Shown piece after piece: positions 1 to 24,549 of a DNA stretch of 64,000 nt. Under the pieces are notes generated by a model, which saw only the letters and a program-made list of their open reading frames with translations, searched no databases and was not told the DNA's origin. The translations under genes and the position numbers were made by a program. Origin of the DNA: Lottia gigantea (taxonomy: Eukaryota > Mollusca > Gastropoda > Lottiidae); assembly GCF_000327385.1 (NCBI RefSeq), contig NW_008709577.1:1065252-1129251 (forward strand). Direction: 5' to 3'. Each line of letters begins with the position of its first letter. The first letter of the stretch is position 1.

Positions 1-598
1 AAATTTTAATTCAGACCAGGCCAATATGCAACTTACATGAAAATTGAAAATACTTACTTTAAAATATCTAAAATAATTTCTTGAGAGTAAACTTTTAATA
101 CGTGGGTAGATTTTATTATTATTCAAAACACTTAATGTTTCTACTTTACAGCTACAATCATCAATTTCACCATTTAACTGAAATATATTAAGGTACACCC
201 AGGTAGTTAAATATCAATATATTTACGTGACAATCAACACAAATACCTGTAGTAAATATTTTAACAGCATATAGAAAGCAATACAGCCTAAGGTACAAAT
301 TGTAACAGTCAATGTGACCTATAGGATGGATAGTTAGTCTTCATATATTTCCATTTTTAAGTAGTAGATTAGAACTAGACTATGCCTATGGCTATAATAG
401 AAATAAATGAGTGACAATAACTCAATTTAAATTTGATTTTCCAGAGATTTTATTTTAATAAGGGACGATTAGAAAATGAGAGTAAAGGTAACTTTGACGT
501 TGGATACCCGATTGTGATGTTAAAGTGTAGCCTACTGACATGAGCAGGGCCGTGAGGGTACCGTCCAGTACTGAACAGTAAAAGGAGATGTAGGAGGT

Positions 599-675
599 AA
601 CAATAAACCACAAAACTGGAATCTTTGTCTTTAATGAAACAAGTATGATTATTCTAGTTTTGTGGTTTATTGTTT
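599..675. repeat. Near-perfect inverted repeat (hairpin), about 24-base arms
   Basis: The left arm (about 599-622, containing CAATAAACCACAAAACT) is the reverse complement of the right arm (about 651-674, containing AGTTTTGTGGTTTATTG). The only mismatch would be a G-U wobble in RNA. The loop is about 28 bases. A weaker extension (AGGT/ACCT) continues outside the arms past a 2-base bulge. The size resembles a microRNA precursor, but the near-perfect arms fit equally well the core of a small palindromic transposon. No transcript evidence is available. Confidence 0.7.
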
Positions 676-1189
676 GACCTGTTCCTGCTGTCATATGCAC
701 TATGTTGGAAAAACTACTACCCCTTTGAGCATTAGACTTAAGTACAGGTAAAACATCTAACAAAGCAGGTAAAGCCCCAAGAGTAGCATTTTAATACACC
801 TGGAGTAGGACATTCTGCAGAAAATTTATGATGCAGATAAAAGAAAATTAGATCTAGCCGAATCCATCTAGATTTATAAACTTGACACAGTTTGGCCAAG
901 GGGATTAAAATGAATACAATCCTGATACAATGAAAAACTTTTCAAAGTAATAGCACTCTGTGCTTACATATTATTTCCATTATAATGACTTTATATTTCA
1001 CTTTTTTCATGACATCATATTTTATCTTTTTGCATCATTCACTGATGACTTCACTTTGAAGATAGTTGTTTGAGTAACCAAGAAGTCATTTACTGCCTCA
1101 AGAAGTGTGTTTTTAGACACATGAAATGTTGGAGGAATAAATGGTTTAATTTGACAAAAGTTTTATTAAAAGCCCCATTTCATATGGGA

Positions 1190-1690
1190 GTATAGGGCTC
1201 ATCCTTGGATGCTTACAAACACTCACACCAAGTTTCTTCAAAATCTGTCCATAACTCAACCTTCTAGAGCGTTTATGAGCTAAAAATTTAACGTGTTCAA
1301 AAGGGCAGTAACTTATACTGAATATTTTTTGATTCTTTTAATTTTCAATAGGGTTCATCCTTGGGTAATTACAATCACTCACACCAAGTTTCGTCAATAT
1401 CTGTCAATAATTCAACCTTCTGGAGAGTTTAAGACCTAACAATTGAACACATTTTTCAAGAACAAGGGCAATAACTCCTACTAAATATTTTTTAAATTTT
1501 CTGATTTTCGATAGGGCTTATCCTTAGATGATAACAAATTTGGATTTTCAATAGCATTTATCTGTGAATGGTTACAAACAATCATACCAAGTTTAGTCAA
1601 AATCCGCCTTCTCAAATGTTTACGAGCAATTGTGGACGGACGGACATGGGTGACAACAATATACGTCCCCCATTTCAGGTAAGCGTATAA
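1190..1690. repeat. Diverged dispersed repeat with about three internal units
   Basis: A phrase of the form GGGCTCATCCTTGG, then ACAAACACTCACACCAAGTTT, then TCAAAATCTGT, then CTCAACCTTCT recurs three times at about 1196-1330, 1350-1480 and 1512-1620, so units are about 130-160 bases long. The block ends with a GGACGGACGGACA run near 1634. Internal wording (CACCAAGTTT, AGGGCA.TAACT) matches, in the other orientation, the repeats at 5583-5850 and 60536-60945 (AAATTTGGTGTGATCA, AGTTATTGCCCTTG). It is probably a fragment of a non-autonomous element, and the class is not clear. Confidence 0.6.
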
Positions 1691-2501
1691 AAACAGTTGT
1701 TTGTATCTTATTGAAACGATGATAATAATAAATACAATATTTATGTAATATTCCTTTTTTGGACATCATTAGCAAAGACTCAGAGAAAGGCAAGGCCCTG
1801 TGCTGTACTATTTATGCATGTTGTCACTTTCCATTAATAACTTGTCTTTACAAGTCGACTCCTCATCAGTCATCATTTCAGTTGTCAGTTGAACAGGATC
1901 AACATATTACTCACAAGGCTTGGATAAGACTAAATTGCTGTGTACATTCAATGTTGCACGTATCATATAGTCATAATAGACTATCTTTTGTAGCATGGCA
2001 TGTCATAATGCTAAAACCTACCTTGCAAAAACATCGATCTGCAACCTTGGAACTTCGGTTTTTCACTTGAAGGGTACCATTAATAAAAAGAAAAAACACC
2101 AACGAAGTGATATATAAAGTCATTGTAAATTCACGAAATAGTTCTGTCAGTCAATGGATTTCATCTAAATGCTTGTCATCTTTTGCCGAGTTTGTTTTCA
2201 TTTTTCCACACGACTCTTTACGTCACTAAAAAAAAAACGGAAATGGCTCCAAGCCGTAAAATAGTTCAGGAATAGATATGCGTGTTTTTGTAATTAAACG
2301 TTAAAATTCATATCCAGCAAATTCCATGGTTTATTAAATCATCGTGCTTAAGCAAATATCTATAATAGTATTTTGTCTTGAACAATATATATTTAAGCGT
2401 ATTAATCTGGTTTAAGCTGGACGTGGCGAATTGATTGAGAAGGAGGACGGAATTCCCTTCATTAACATATTGGGATATCCCTCACACATGTGAATGTCAA
2501 A

Positions 2502-7896
<5,395 letters not shown>

Positions 7897-8593
7897 GGAT
7901 CAGATTCTACTATCAGGAGTGATTAAAGAGAGTTATTCACCAAGATATATGACAAGATGTTGGTTGTTATATAAAAAAATGACTAGAGAGTAAAAAATAA
8001 AGAAAATGTGTTGAAAAGACATCTCGACATATTTTTCCACACATAAAGCTCCTAAAATAAAAAAGGAGATAAAAGTGGTGACAAGAGGGGGCTTCTGAAT
8101 TCATTAGCTTGATAATTCAACGTATGCAACCTCTACTCGAAAAGGTTGTGTGTTCAAATGATTTGCATCAATAATAACAATGCAAGGATATATGATCTGC
8201 CATCATTTTTTAGAAACAACTACGATACGTTAAAAAAATGTTTTTGTGTAGTAATCATTACAATATACACATTGATAATAACAATATACAATAACAAATG
8301 TTGAGTGAACTACAAGAATAACAATTAAATTAAAAATATTCATACTGTATTATAATAAAATAAATTGTGTGTAGTTTATTTATACATGTATATTTTTTTA
8401 TAAATTGGTATTTGGGATATTGAAATTTTATAAGATAAGTTCCTGATATTAAGATCAATCAGAAACTGTATTTATGGCATATTTAATGAAATATCTATCT
8501 CGATTGTAAATTTTATTGTTCTAAATTGTTCTTACAATGTCACGTTTCATGAATAATATAAGAAAAGTATTTTCAATTCACTGAAAAACTACT
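7897..8593. other. Convergent 3' region between NDUFAF7 and B9D2
   Basis: This 0.7 kb stretch holds the 3' untranslated ends of NDUFAF7 (+) and B9D2 (-). Minus-strand AATAAA hexamers (TTTATT on the + strand) occur around 8375 and 8511 and could end B9D2. A stretch at about 8097-8160 (AGCTTGATAATTCAACG, then GTGTGTTCAAATGATT) faintly resembles a tRNA-derived SINE head. Nothing else is recognisable. Confidence 0.45.
7996..8001 (+). promoter_or_regulatory. Probable poly(A) signal of NDUFAF7
   Basis: An AATAAA hexamer lies 100 bases after the NDUFAF7 stop codon, a typical distance. It is the first such hexamer downstream on this strand. Confidence 0.5.
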
Positions 8594-9533
8594 TTAACAT
8601 TCTATTCCAAATCTATCAAAGTTTCTGAGAATTAAACCTAACCGTAGATGAACTTTTCCCATGGCTATTGTATGTAGTTTATATCTGTCAGCACCACTGT
8701 ATATTAAATCAGGATTTTTTAATTGTGGACCACCACCCAAGAAAAATTGTGAAACTTGTTGGAAGAAAGTACCAGTGGGTCTCCATGTAGAACATTCCAT
8801 TTCATGTATTCCTGGTGATGTTGGAAGATGACAAAAACCATAGCCATACAACTCATTCCTTCCATATTGGTCTTGATGCCAGACTTGAAAATGAATCTTT
8901 GGCCAACCTAAAAAATACACATATTAATTGAATATTTCATTCAGTTACATCAGTCACATGAATCCAAATGGTTCAATAGCATATTGTTTCTAAGTAGCCT
9001 CCCATATTCATAGATGTATACATAAATATTATTTTTCTTCGTCTGAGTATAAAACCTACCTTGTAAACCTTTGGTAGCAAAATGAATATCTATGGGATGT
9101 GACCAGAATGCAGCTTCATGATTTTGTGGATTATCAACTTGTGTTTGACCTTCTCTTAAACCTGATAAAACTTTCCATGCACCACCTGTAAGATAATTAT
9201 ATCATATTTTGTAATGATCAGATCAAGACGGTAGCCTACCTTAAATTGAGAAGAAAAGGTGTTCAACCAATCAGGCTGACTTACTTGATTTATAATTGTC
9301 ATTGAGAATTGAGGCCTTAAAATGTTCTGGAGAAAGAATTTTCTGTATCATCAATCATCATTTTATCAATTTTCAATTATATTTAACATTAACATCTCAA
9401 TATTCAAAATACCAGACACATCAAAAAGCTCTCATATGTACCTACCTGTGTGTATTCCCCATTTACAAAATAAACTATGATCAGGAAACCCTGAGGCACC
9501 AACTATTTGACCAATTACATGTACCTCACCCAT
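8594..9533 (-). CDS. B9D2: B9D2, B9 domain protein of the ciliary transition zone
   Basis: Three exons on the minus strand: 9533-9446, 9185-9060 and 8907-8594. They total 528 bases and 175 residues, the same length as human B9D2. The family belongs to the B9 (tectonic-like) complex with B9D1 and MKS1 at the transition zone, where it gates entry of membrane proteins into cilia. The whole protein is one B9 (C2-like) domain. Visible matches include [16 protein letters not shown] at the start, [77 protein letters not shown] and the C-terminus [13 protein letters not shown]. Introns are phase 1 and splice sites are canonical. The start at 9533 aligns with the vertebrate start. It is divergent from TDP1, whose start lies 1.1 kb away. 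Confidence 0.97.
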
Positions 9534-10632
9534 CTGAAATGTTCCATATACACATAAGTATAAGTTTCCAATAAATTACCGGTATAATATAAGGTTGCAA
9601 AATAGTTAAATAAAATATGAAGCAGTATTTTTATTTGCAGGTCTTGGAAACAATTATGACAGTGTAATATATATTCATGAGAAGGTTTTCCATCTCCAGT
9701 AAGTTTTTCACCTGCACAATTATCAGTTTCACCATAAAATTGTATGAAATTTGAAAATGGAGAACAGTGACAGACATGTTGGGACATGGATGGATTATTT
9801 AAGTCTAAACCAAAATGATAAATATCACTATTTTGTTAAATAAAGTCTACAATTAACAAATTATGTGGCAACCAGGTGACAAGGACCGAATTATACACTC
9901 ACTCTTCTCTAGATATTCATTGATTAATAAAGTATGATTAGACAGAAAACAATTTCTTTGAAATGTTCTCGCACTTGTCAACCATTATTGTTTACATTCT
10001 AATGTTGACCACTGTTTCGGATTTCAACGTCAAACTTTAAAAGTTTATTTTTGAATATAATTTGTGTGAAAATATGAATTTTTAATAGATTTTAATTTTG
10101 TTTTCATAGATTTAACCCCGAATGAAATAGTGGCTATTTCTGTTCTGTATATCGATTGATAATACGAAACCATCTTAATTTGCTTTTCTTTGATTAACCA
10201 GGCCCTTTTAGACCTTTAAACTGAAAGTAGAGTTTGGGCAATATGGAAACAATAATCTCGAGGTCTCACTTTATCTCCTTATCTCTTTTAATTTAACTGT
10301 TTTTTGTTATTGATAAACACAAGAACAAAAGAAACAAGAACAAAAGACAGGTAATAAAACCATTTTGATTTTTAATCACTGAGATATATTATCATAAGTC
10401 CCCATTTCTACTGACCAACACTGACAAGTTTAACTGAAATTTAAACACTATCAAATGTATTGTGATTGATATGAAAAATGTTGTAAAAATGAAAAAAAAA
10501 AATACACTTATTTGGAGAAAAAGAACTCCTGCTTAGTTTATTAACTGTAACTGTATATCTTTATTATAGGTAAAGCCTAGTGATCGATCAATATAGGGGA
10601 AACTTAGCTAGCTGTTTGTCATTAAGGGGGAA
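9534..10632. other. Divergent intergenic region between B9D2 and TDP1
   Basis: This 1.1 kb region separates the divergent starts of B9D2 and TDP1 and should contain both promoters. An open minus-strand frame at 9515-9787 runs through the presumed B9D2 leader but has no similarity to the protein. A splice-acceptor-like TTATTATAG at about 10561-10569, just upstream of the TDP1 start, hints at a non-coding first TDP1 exon further left. No clear core promoter motif was found. Confidence 0.5.
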
Positions 10633-16486
<5,854 letters not shown>

Positions 16487-16596
16487 TAACTTTTTGAAAA
16501 AAACAGCATGGTTTACTTTTGTAGTGCAATGAATTCTAATGAAGACATTTGATAATCAAGATTCTAATCAATTTTAATGAATATATTCTTTACTTT

Positions 16597-16602
16597 AATA
16601 AA
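16597..16602 (+). promoter_or_regulatory. Probable poly(A) signal of TDP1
   Basis: An AATAAA hexamer lies 111 bases after the TDP1 stop and about 340 bases before the XRCC3 start, so the two genes probably have separate transcripts. Confidence 0.5.
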
Positions 16603-16944
16603 ATCCAAACACTTCAAATGTCTTTCTACATAGATTAGAAAATTACACAGAAAGGAAAATTACACAGGTGGTTGATTGTCGGTAAAGAAGAAATTACTGT
16701 AGTCTATATGTCTAATATAGTTATTCCCCTTTAATCGCTTTGACTTAGAGATAATATTAACTCTATGCACTTTGACATTACGCTTGATTGTCAAGACGCT
16801 AGTTATTCTACACAGAAGAAAAAATGCTGGATAACAGAATATGAAGGCAAATGGCGGGAGTTGAAATGTTGATTAAAAACGATAACTTTTCCTAAAAATA
16901 TTAGTTTTGATAGATAGTCTCTTAAGAACTTTTGTTGTCATGCA

Positions 16945-19900
16945 ATGTCAGCAAATAACTTTGATGACCTGGATATAAATCCCAGGATCCTGGTAGCTGT
17001 CAAGAAATGTAAATACTAAATGTTTTAACTAAACCAAATTAAGGCTATATGAGCAGTATCTAAGAAAATATTATTGAAAAATGTTCCCTATTCAGTCACA
17101 TAAAGTAACGTATTTTCTGTTTCACATAAAATTGGTCTACAAAAAATGTTGCTTCACCTGAAACATAACCGGGTTTGTGATTTTTAATCCATAGGTTATT
17201 TATTTTGAATAAACATTCATTGATTGATTCTAAACCTCTCATCAATAACCATTTAAATGTCTAAGAACATTGTCATATAATATTCACATGGCAAATACAG
17301 ACTGAAGTGAGGGTCGGATAAGCTTTGGCTGATTAAAACGAAGCTAAAAAATATTAAACTTTAAATATTGGTACCAGTACTTTAGAATTCCTGTGACAGT
17401 ATTAAGTAGATCAAAATGGTACAGGTATTTCATCATGCATAACTTTGTCAAAAGTTAGCAAAGTCAAACATACCCCAACTTGGAACTCAAATTGACTTTC
17501 GGTTCACATTTTGGCTAGACAATTGTTGTAAAAATTTAACTCATTGTATTATAGGTGCAGAAATTAGTAAAAACTGAAATATTCTATAAAATACTGTTTA
17601 AAGATCTGAAAGTCACAGCATTTAGTTATTCTTTCGAAAGATTTATTGACAACGCATTTGGCGGCTGCAACTCCTTTACATGGAGAAATGTGGACGAAAT
17701 GAGTATGTCATAACAAATTGTTCTCTCACTGGGTTATTTAAAACCTATTGGTATTAAAATTATGGATGCCAAACCAAGGCTACATTCTCAAGTATTTTTT
17801 AAATAATCTGTTAAAGTCTCCCTGCTTTACCTTACTTGTAAAAGTGCATAATTGAAAAAATCTCTTACAGCCAATTTAAAAAATTTTGAGAATATATTAA
17901 GTTTATCTGGACCTGACATAGAAAGAACTTGTAAATTATCACCTAGTGATGTGTATGCTTTAAAACAGGCAGTAGCTGAAATAATACCCAAACCTTCTCC
18001 TTGTACAGGTAAATAACTTCATCAGTATATAACACATGCATGATTCACTACCTCATTAAAGGAGTAATTGGAGTAAAGGGCACACTGATAGCATCGATTT
18101 TCACCGACCCAATTTTCAATCCAACATCTGTGATTCTTGCAATTCCACTTAAACTATGCGTCACTATCACAAAGGTCCTAATAAAATGCTTGATTTTAGT
18201 GGAATTGCATGAGCAACAGATGTTTGACTGAAAACTGGAATGTTGTAATTTAAAAGGTTTAGAAAATCCCTTTAAAGTTGACATTGATTAAAGGTATCAG
18301 ATTAATTTTAAAAAAAATATCATTTGTAAATAATTTTCATATGCATTTAAAGGGACAGGTAGGCCAATTGTTTTGACCAATCATACTTTAGTCTCAGAAA
18401 CTGGAATTTTTTATCTGAGCTAATCAGTAATAGTGTTTACATCTCACAATCGACATTTGAGCTTTCAAATCTGTGTGTCCAGAATTATTTGCTATTGAAT
18501 GTTAAAATGACAACTCGTCAATTTAAGATACTCTGTGATATATAGAAAAGACATAGAAATAGTGAGTAAAATTAGTAGTTTGAAGTATTTTAAAGGAATT
18601 TTTGTACATTTCTAGTACTTCTGGAGACTGTTTACATATATTCAAGACTAAAATCAACTCCCCCAAAATGGCAAAATAGTCAAGTGACTTAGTTGACCAT
18701 ATAATGCGAAATTTCAGAAATCCATGCAAATTTAGGAATAAAATCTGAATTTTTTGTGGCTGAAATTGGCCTCAATCAGCTGGAAAAAAAAAAATTAAGT
18801 GATTATATCATTTAAACTCTATTCAGAGACAACAAGATATCAAGGAATATGTTAGATTTGAGCATATTTGATATTTGATAACTATGGGGAACTTTTGGTG
18901 GAATGGACCAACATATCAAAAATATATGAAGCCAAAAGAATATTTTCTGTGCCGTCAATAGTAAAAAAAGTTTTATTAATCTAATGAAGAATAATGAATA
19001 TCACCATCATTTTATTCATTAATATTTCAGCTTTAGATTTACTGCAGGGCAATTGTAGTGATAATTTGAAATTAAAGAAATTATCATTAGGATGTCCAGT
19101 CTTTGATGAGTTTCTTAGAGGTAGAGTAAAAGTATATTCAAAGTTTTTTATTCCACTAAAACAATAATCTGTATTTGATGGTTGGATGGATCATCATTTT
19201 GTATGGATTTAAATGAAAGTTCTTTAAAAAATGAATTTTTTGTGGCAAGTTTCTTAGATTTCGAGACAGAAAGGTGTGGCTCGCCCAAATGTTCAGGTCT
19301 AGGATAGAAAACATTGACTGAGTAGTTTTTATTCTTCCTTTAATCTTCATTTTGTCCCATTTCATATGGAATTAAATGAAATATTAACTTGCCCAAATAA
19401 AAAAGAAACAGATGCATATATTTGTAGGTGGTATATTATCTAGAGGTATAACAGAAATATCTGGTGAAAGTGCCAGTGGTAAAACACAGATTTGTTTACA
19501 GTTGTGTTTATCTGTTCAACTACCTGTTCAATATGGTGGATTAAATGGAGGTAATTTTACAACTTGGATTGGTGGATTTAAAACAAAGTACTAAATTTGA
19601 GCATTATATCTGTCTTCCAAATCAGCGTTAATTTTTTTGGCTAATTAATTAAAGAATTTGCAGATTACAACATGTTGTTGGTAAAATGAGAACTTAGTTG
19701 AAATGAACAGAGGTTTTAGCAGTTTCATTGTGACTCTCTGTTTAGTTGCATATATACATATTTATCGTATTTGCATTGAAAAATCACTCTGATGAACTCA
19801 ACATCAAACTCAATCTGAGGTTCATATACTTTGAAAAGTGTTATTTCAAAATATAAACAGAAGAACAAATGAGCATATGTTGACATATGTTACCATGCCT

Positions 19901-22900
19901 GACATGTTGTATATGAAGTGTGACTTTGAAACACTATTTCAAAGATATTTGTTTTCTGAGAGTAAATGGTTAGGTCTTCTGTAACATAATAAGAGAAAAC
20001 AAAATTTAATGATATTTTAATAAACATATATTAATATAAATATTTCTATATTTACTGTATTATTTTGAAGAATGTGACAAGTTAGCTGTAATCAATTAGT
20101 AAATGTAATCATTAATAATTGACCTAGTTTAAGGTATATTAATATCAGTGTTATTCATATATCATAATAATGTGTGTAATGTTGACTATATATTACCAAT
20201 CAATATGTCATATTTTACAGACAATATTAACCAGTTGTTGTCATTCCTATCACCTATCTAGGTTAAACTACCCTGATTACAGGCATTGTGTCCTCTAAAT
20301 AATAATTTCACATCTCATAGAGGTTTTTAATTTTTTTTAAAAACTTTATAAGGATAGCTTGTTTTGAGATTTGGCAACAATGGGATAGACTCATCAGTTG
20401 TGCCTTGAATTACTAACAGTGATTAGCTGAATGACTAATTATTGATTGTCTGTAGTTATATCCACTTTTCTGGCATACCAAATAGTTCTAGTACATTGAT
20501 AAGAATCAATAGTAGCTCTATTGTTTTTAGATGATCTAAAACCTTTAAAATCTTGTTCATCTTCAATTGCAACATATAAAGTCTATGACTGTTAGCAGCT
20601 AAGGATATGTGAATTCAAAACTGATTCTTTTAAAGCATTAGCTGCACCATCTGATAATTTTTTTTTCTAATGAAAGATTGAAAAAGATAACCATCGCTAA
20701 TTGAACTAGAGATGTCAGATTGTTTGAGGCTATGGACTTGTTTTCTTTAAGATTAAAGATGGCCAATGAAAGCCTTCGCGCTGAAAATTGGTAGTGTACT
20801 TCTAAATATTTGAATGACATAGTAATAAACATCCATACAAGCAAGACAATTCCGTCAATCAAAAATCTCATCCAAAGAATAGCAAAACCGGGAGTAAAAG
20901 TAAAAGAGTATTGGACTCCTCCAAAGAGAAGTAACATCTGATGTTTTGAAAAGAGTAAACATGGTCTGCTTGATTAGCACAAGTTATTAATTAAGAAACT
21001 CAAAGCTGTTTGTTTAAGGAATTAATGAATTGTAAATTAATAAAGGTTATTTTTATTCTGTTATTATAACTGATGAAAAAATATCTTTTATTATTGTTGT
21101 CTAACAGGTGCTGTATATATTTGTACAGAAGATGTTTTTCCTAATAAAAGATTACAACAAATAATGAATTGTTTTAAAGAGAAATACTCTTCAATACTGG
21201 ATGAACCTGTTAACTTTACTGATAATATATTTATTGAACATGTTGCTGATTTCGTAAGTATTCATTTTTCTATGTCTTTTGTTCTTGGAACTCTTTGAAA
21301 AATAATATTAGGTTAGAAAAGGTTTATTTACTTGCAGGCACTTTTCTGAATATTGTATTTATAGAGTATTTCCCTTTTGAAAATCGGTTTATGTTCAATA
21401 ATAATTTTAGTGAAGCTCATGCTGGAGTGGATTACGTTATTCCATATTTCTTCTATGTTATCAATAAACAGGTTCTGCATGACCTCTTCTTGGATTGAAA
21501 TAAAATCATTAGAACAGGACTGTGGAGGAAAACAAACTTGTTAGATTACAATGAAGTTGAAAAATATCAAAAAACAGAAAAAGTGCGAATTTGTAATTTA
21601 TTATTAATTAGATTAGTGAAAGATGAAATTTTTTTTATTCCTTTAGATATTAAACAGAAGTTCTCTATTCTGACTTAATGTGCATGATGAGATGATCACC
21701 ACATTTCAACCATTTGCATTTCACAGCTGATAAAGATACCCAGTCTAATCTGTTTGTTTTAATGATTTATATTACCAGACACCAATCTATTTCTGTAACA
21801 GTGTAATCAATCTGGCATTTATAGTTGATAATAATCCCCCAATTATTTATATTTAACAACTATTTTAACATCAATATCTCTGGTCAACTATTATTTGAAA
21901 TTTGGTTAACCTGTTGATACAAGACAAATCTGATGCAGATTGATTCATTTAGCTCGATAGCTGAGAAGTGATATACTGAACTCCCATAAGATGAGACATT
22001 AGATGTCTGGCCCTTCTCATGGAAATATCACATCCGTACAACTGTATTTGTTGGGCTATGCTTTTGATTTATTGTACTCCTCTTGATTCATTATGCTCTA
22101 ATAGAATGATCATGTGAACTCGTAATGTGTTCCTAATAATTTCATAATTTTTTTATCAATAAAATCTTCATAATGGTAATTATTACAGGAGGGGTTGAAT
22201 ATATGTATTTATAAGAAGTTACCTAAGTTACTAGCTCTTGGTTTGATACAGTTAGTGATAGTCGACTCAGTTGGAGCATTATTTAGATGTGAATATGAAA
22301 GCCATGAAATGATTCAGAGAGCTAAACATTTGAGTAGTTTTGGTGCTAAATTGCATAGTTTTAGTCAACAATTTAATATACCTATTGTTTGTGTCAATCA
22401 GGTGAGTGAAATATTTGGTATTACTTTATGCTTTTATATGCCATTTTAGATATAACATTTGCTACCCTATGTTCATTTGAAAGAGATATGCGTTATTTGT
22501 TTCAAATTGAACAACTTAACAGAAATTGTCTAGAAATTTATAAATTTTTCAACCAACTTGTCAACCAGACAAGATATTAATTATTGAACTGGTCTGTTGT
22601 TAAATTACTCACTCGAAGCACACAAAAGCAGCGTGACCATATTGAATATGAAATAAAAATAAAGTTGAATTTAAATACAATTATAGTGGTAGGTATTGAG
22701 TTGTATACAATACACAGTTCTATGTATATAATAAAATATTGTTAGTTGTAATATTAAACTTCTAGAGTATTATATTTCAAACACCTGTTTCCCTCTATCT
22801 ACAGATCTAATCCTAGTCCAAAATAATCATTCTACTATTGTATTCTTCTTGATAAAGAAATATATTGATTGTATAACTTATTGAATAACAAGATCTTTGT

Positions 22901-24549
22901 GTAAATATGTTTTATAGTATAATAATGACTGTCTTCTCTATATCTATGTTTTATATCTAATACAACTAATTCCAATCCGGATTTTTAAATTATAAATTGA
23001 CCTTTTGCTCATAGATTTGTTTGCTATTTACAATAAAATAAGTACAATATTTTCTTTTTTGTCTTGCTTTTTATTTGGTTTATGCAGAAGAGAAAGGTTC
23101 TTTCAATTCTAAAAGCTGGAAACAATGAGAACGTGAATAGATTATTATTTCATTTCAACATGTAATGCAATTCATTGTTATTATTGTTTTCTGAATTGCA
23201 ATATTTTTTTAATTGTAAAGTGTGTCTATTGAAATAAAAATGAATTATTTTGAAACAATAAAATTGCATGATTTAATAAATAGAGGTAGAAAATGATAAG
23301 TTTTATGACAAGTAATGTTGATTTAATATAATCTATTTAATAGATTACTAATATTTCTAGTTAAATAGGTTATATTAGTATTATTAATAATACTCAGCTG
23401 TTTAGTTATTATTGGAATGTTGATTTTATACTTGATAATTCATGCATTATTCATTATTTGTCCAACTCACTGATACATACATACTCTATGATAGTAGTAG
23501 ACAAAGACAATACGTTTCTCTTCAATATTGTTTATGATTTCTACCTATATATCTCTGAACTATACTTTCAGTTTAGTCCTATTCCATCAATTACTCATTA
23601 ACAACTCGTACACAAAATAACTAATGTAAGAGAAGTTTAGCTCTTTGATTTTTGTTTTGATTTTGTTGACTTTAAGGTTAGAAAGGGTTTTGGGGCACCT
23701 GAAATCAAATACTATAAGATATTTGGATGACTATGTAGTTACAATCAATCTTTGAATAATTAAATATATAAAGAAGCTTAGTTCCATGCAGCTCAATACA
23801 TTTAAATCCAGAATTTGACAAAAAATAATTGGTAATAAAAAGGTTCAAAAGTAGTTTACCGTCTCTTTTAAAGGGACAGATGTAGCATTTCCTGGAGCAA
23901 ATCATGCCCTGGTCTTAGAAACGTGAATTGTTATGCTAAACTAATCAGTAATAACGGAGCTAAATAAAAAATTAATTTCTTGTTTGAGATCTATTTGAAG
24001 AAATTATGTAATTATTTGTACAGTAGCTCTGAAGACTTTACACATATTCAAGGTCCAAATCAACTCCTGGAAATGCTACAACTGCTTCCTTAAGTTAACA
24101 TTTATTAAAATGTGTATGACTGAATTAAAGTGTATTCAAACTAAGATGCGTGAATGAAAAGTAAAAAGTGATTTAGAATAAATATAATAGAAGTATTATT
24201 ATTATTATTACTAGCAGATATCGTGATTGTAAATCATTAGAGAAAACTAACATCACACCATTACTGTCAATAACTCATCAGTAATCTCTTATTACAGGTA
24301 ACTGATTCCTTTGACCGGTCATCAACGAGAAAACTTCTACCAGCTCTTGGTTTAACCTGGTCTAATCAACTAACAGCAAGGTTTATGTTAGCTAAAACCA
24401 GCCATCATATACAACTAGAGAACAATGAAATAGTAAACACAAGTGTGGAAGGAAGTGTGAGAAAGTTTGAAGTTGTATTTGCTCCTCACATACCTCAAAT
24501 GGTCTTCCCATTTATAGTGGACAAAATAGGTATACATGCTGTTAAATGA
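16945..24549 (+). CDS. XRCC3: XRCC3, RAD51 paralogue of homologous recombination
   Basis: Seven exons: 16945-17008, 17871-18008, 19031-19120, 19428-19550, 21108-21253, 22189-22401 and 24298-24549. They total 1026 bases and 341 residues, against 346 in human. XRCC3 pairs with RAD51C (the CX3 complex) and acts in homologous recombination and Holliday-junction handling. The N-terminus reads [15 protein letters not shown], like the human DLLDLNPRIIAAIKKAK. Walker A is GESASGKT (110-117) and Walker B is LVIVDSV (D213). Other matches are [49 protein letters not shown] and FAPHIPQ. The start at 16945 was chosen because the short first exon aligns and has the right phase; an out-of-frame ATG sits 5 bases upstream. 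Long AT-rich introns carry several small repeats. It is the same-strand neighbour of TDP1. Confidence 0.96.
18051..18285. repeat. Palindromic MITE, family A (XRCC3 intron 2)
   Basis: The element is an imperfect foldback. The phrase CCAATTTTCAATCCAACATCTG..CTTGCAATTCCACTTAAA in the left half matches the reverse complement of the right half (TTTTAGTGGAATTGCATGAGCAACAGATGTTTGACTGAAAACTGG). The wording CACACTGATAGCATC recurs as GACACTGATAGCATC in the copies at 55705-55857 and 58354-58561. It has no coding capacity, so it is a small non-autonomous DNA element. Ends are approximate. Confidence 0.65.
18347..18680 (+). repeat. MITE, TTAA-flanked AGGGACAG family (XRCC3 intron 2)
   Basis: It starts TTAAAGGGACAGG and shares GGCCAATTGTTTTGACCAATCAT.CT..GTCTCAGAAAC and AGCTAATCAGTAATA with the copy at 23868-24093. 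Its far end (GAGACTGTTTACATATATTCAAG, AAATCAACTCCCCCAAAATGGCA) matches the reversed end of the copy at 25555-25958. The terminal CTGTCCCTTT is missing here, so this copy is 3'-truncated or diverged. Confidence 0.65.
23868..24093 (+). repeat. MITE, TTAA-flanked AGGGACAG family (XRCC3 intron 6)
   Basis: It starts TTAAAGGGACAGATGTAGC and ends AATCAACTCCTGGAAATGC followed by CTGCTTCCTTAA. Both ends therefore sit at TTAA and are rough inverted repeats. Internal matches to 18347-18680 include AAATCATGCC.TGGTCTTAGAAAC and CTAATCAGTAATA. It is shorter than the other two copies, consistent with an internal deletion. Confidence 0.65.

Larger units (their letters stand above)
1..2501. other. Intergenic region upstream of NDUFAF7
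   Basis: No coding region could be supported here. The open frames present (for example around 455-763 and 1759-2070) have no recognisable domain, no exon-like flanks and a low-complexity amino-acid make-up. The stretch holds a strong hairpin near 599-675 and a cluster of diverged repeats near 1190-1690. The last few hundred bases are presumably the promoter and 5' leader of NDUFAF7, but I see no diagnostic promoter motif. Confidence 0.6.

Noticed and set aside
9515-9787. Minus-strand open frame overlapping the first B9D2 exon
   Set aside because: It runs in a different frame through the presumed 5' leader. The true B9D2 start at 9533 aligns with the vertebrate protein.
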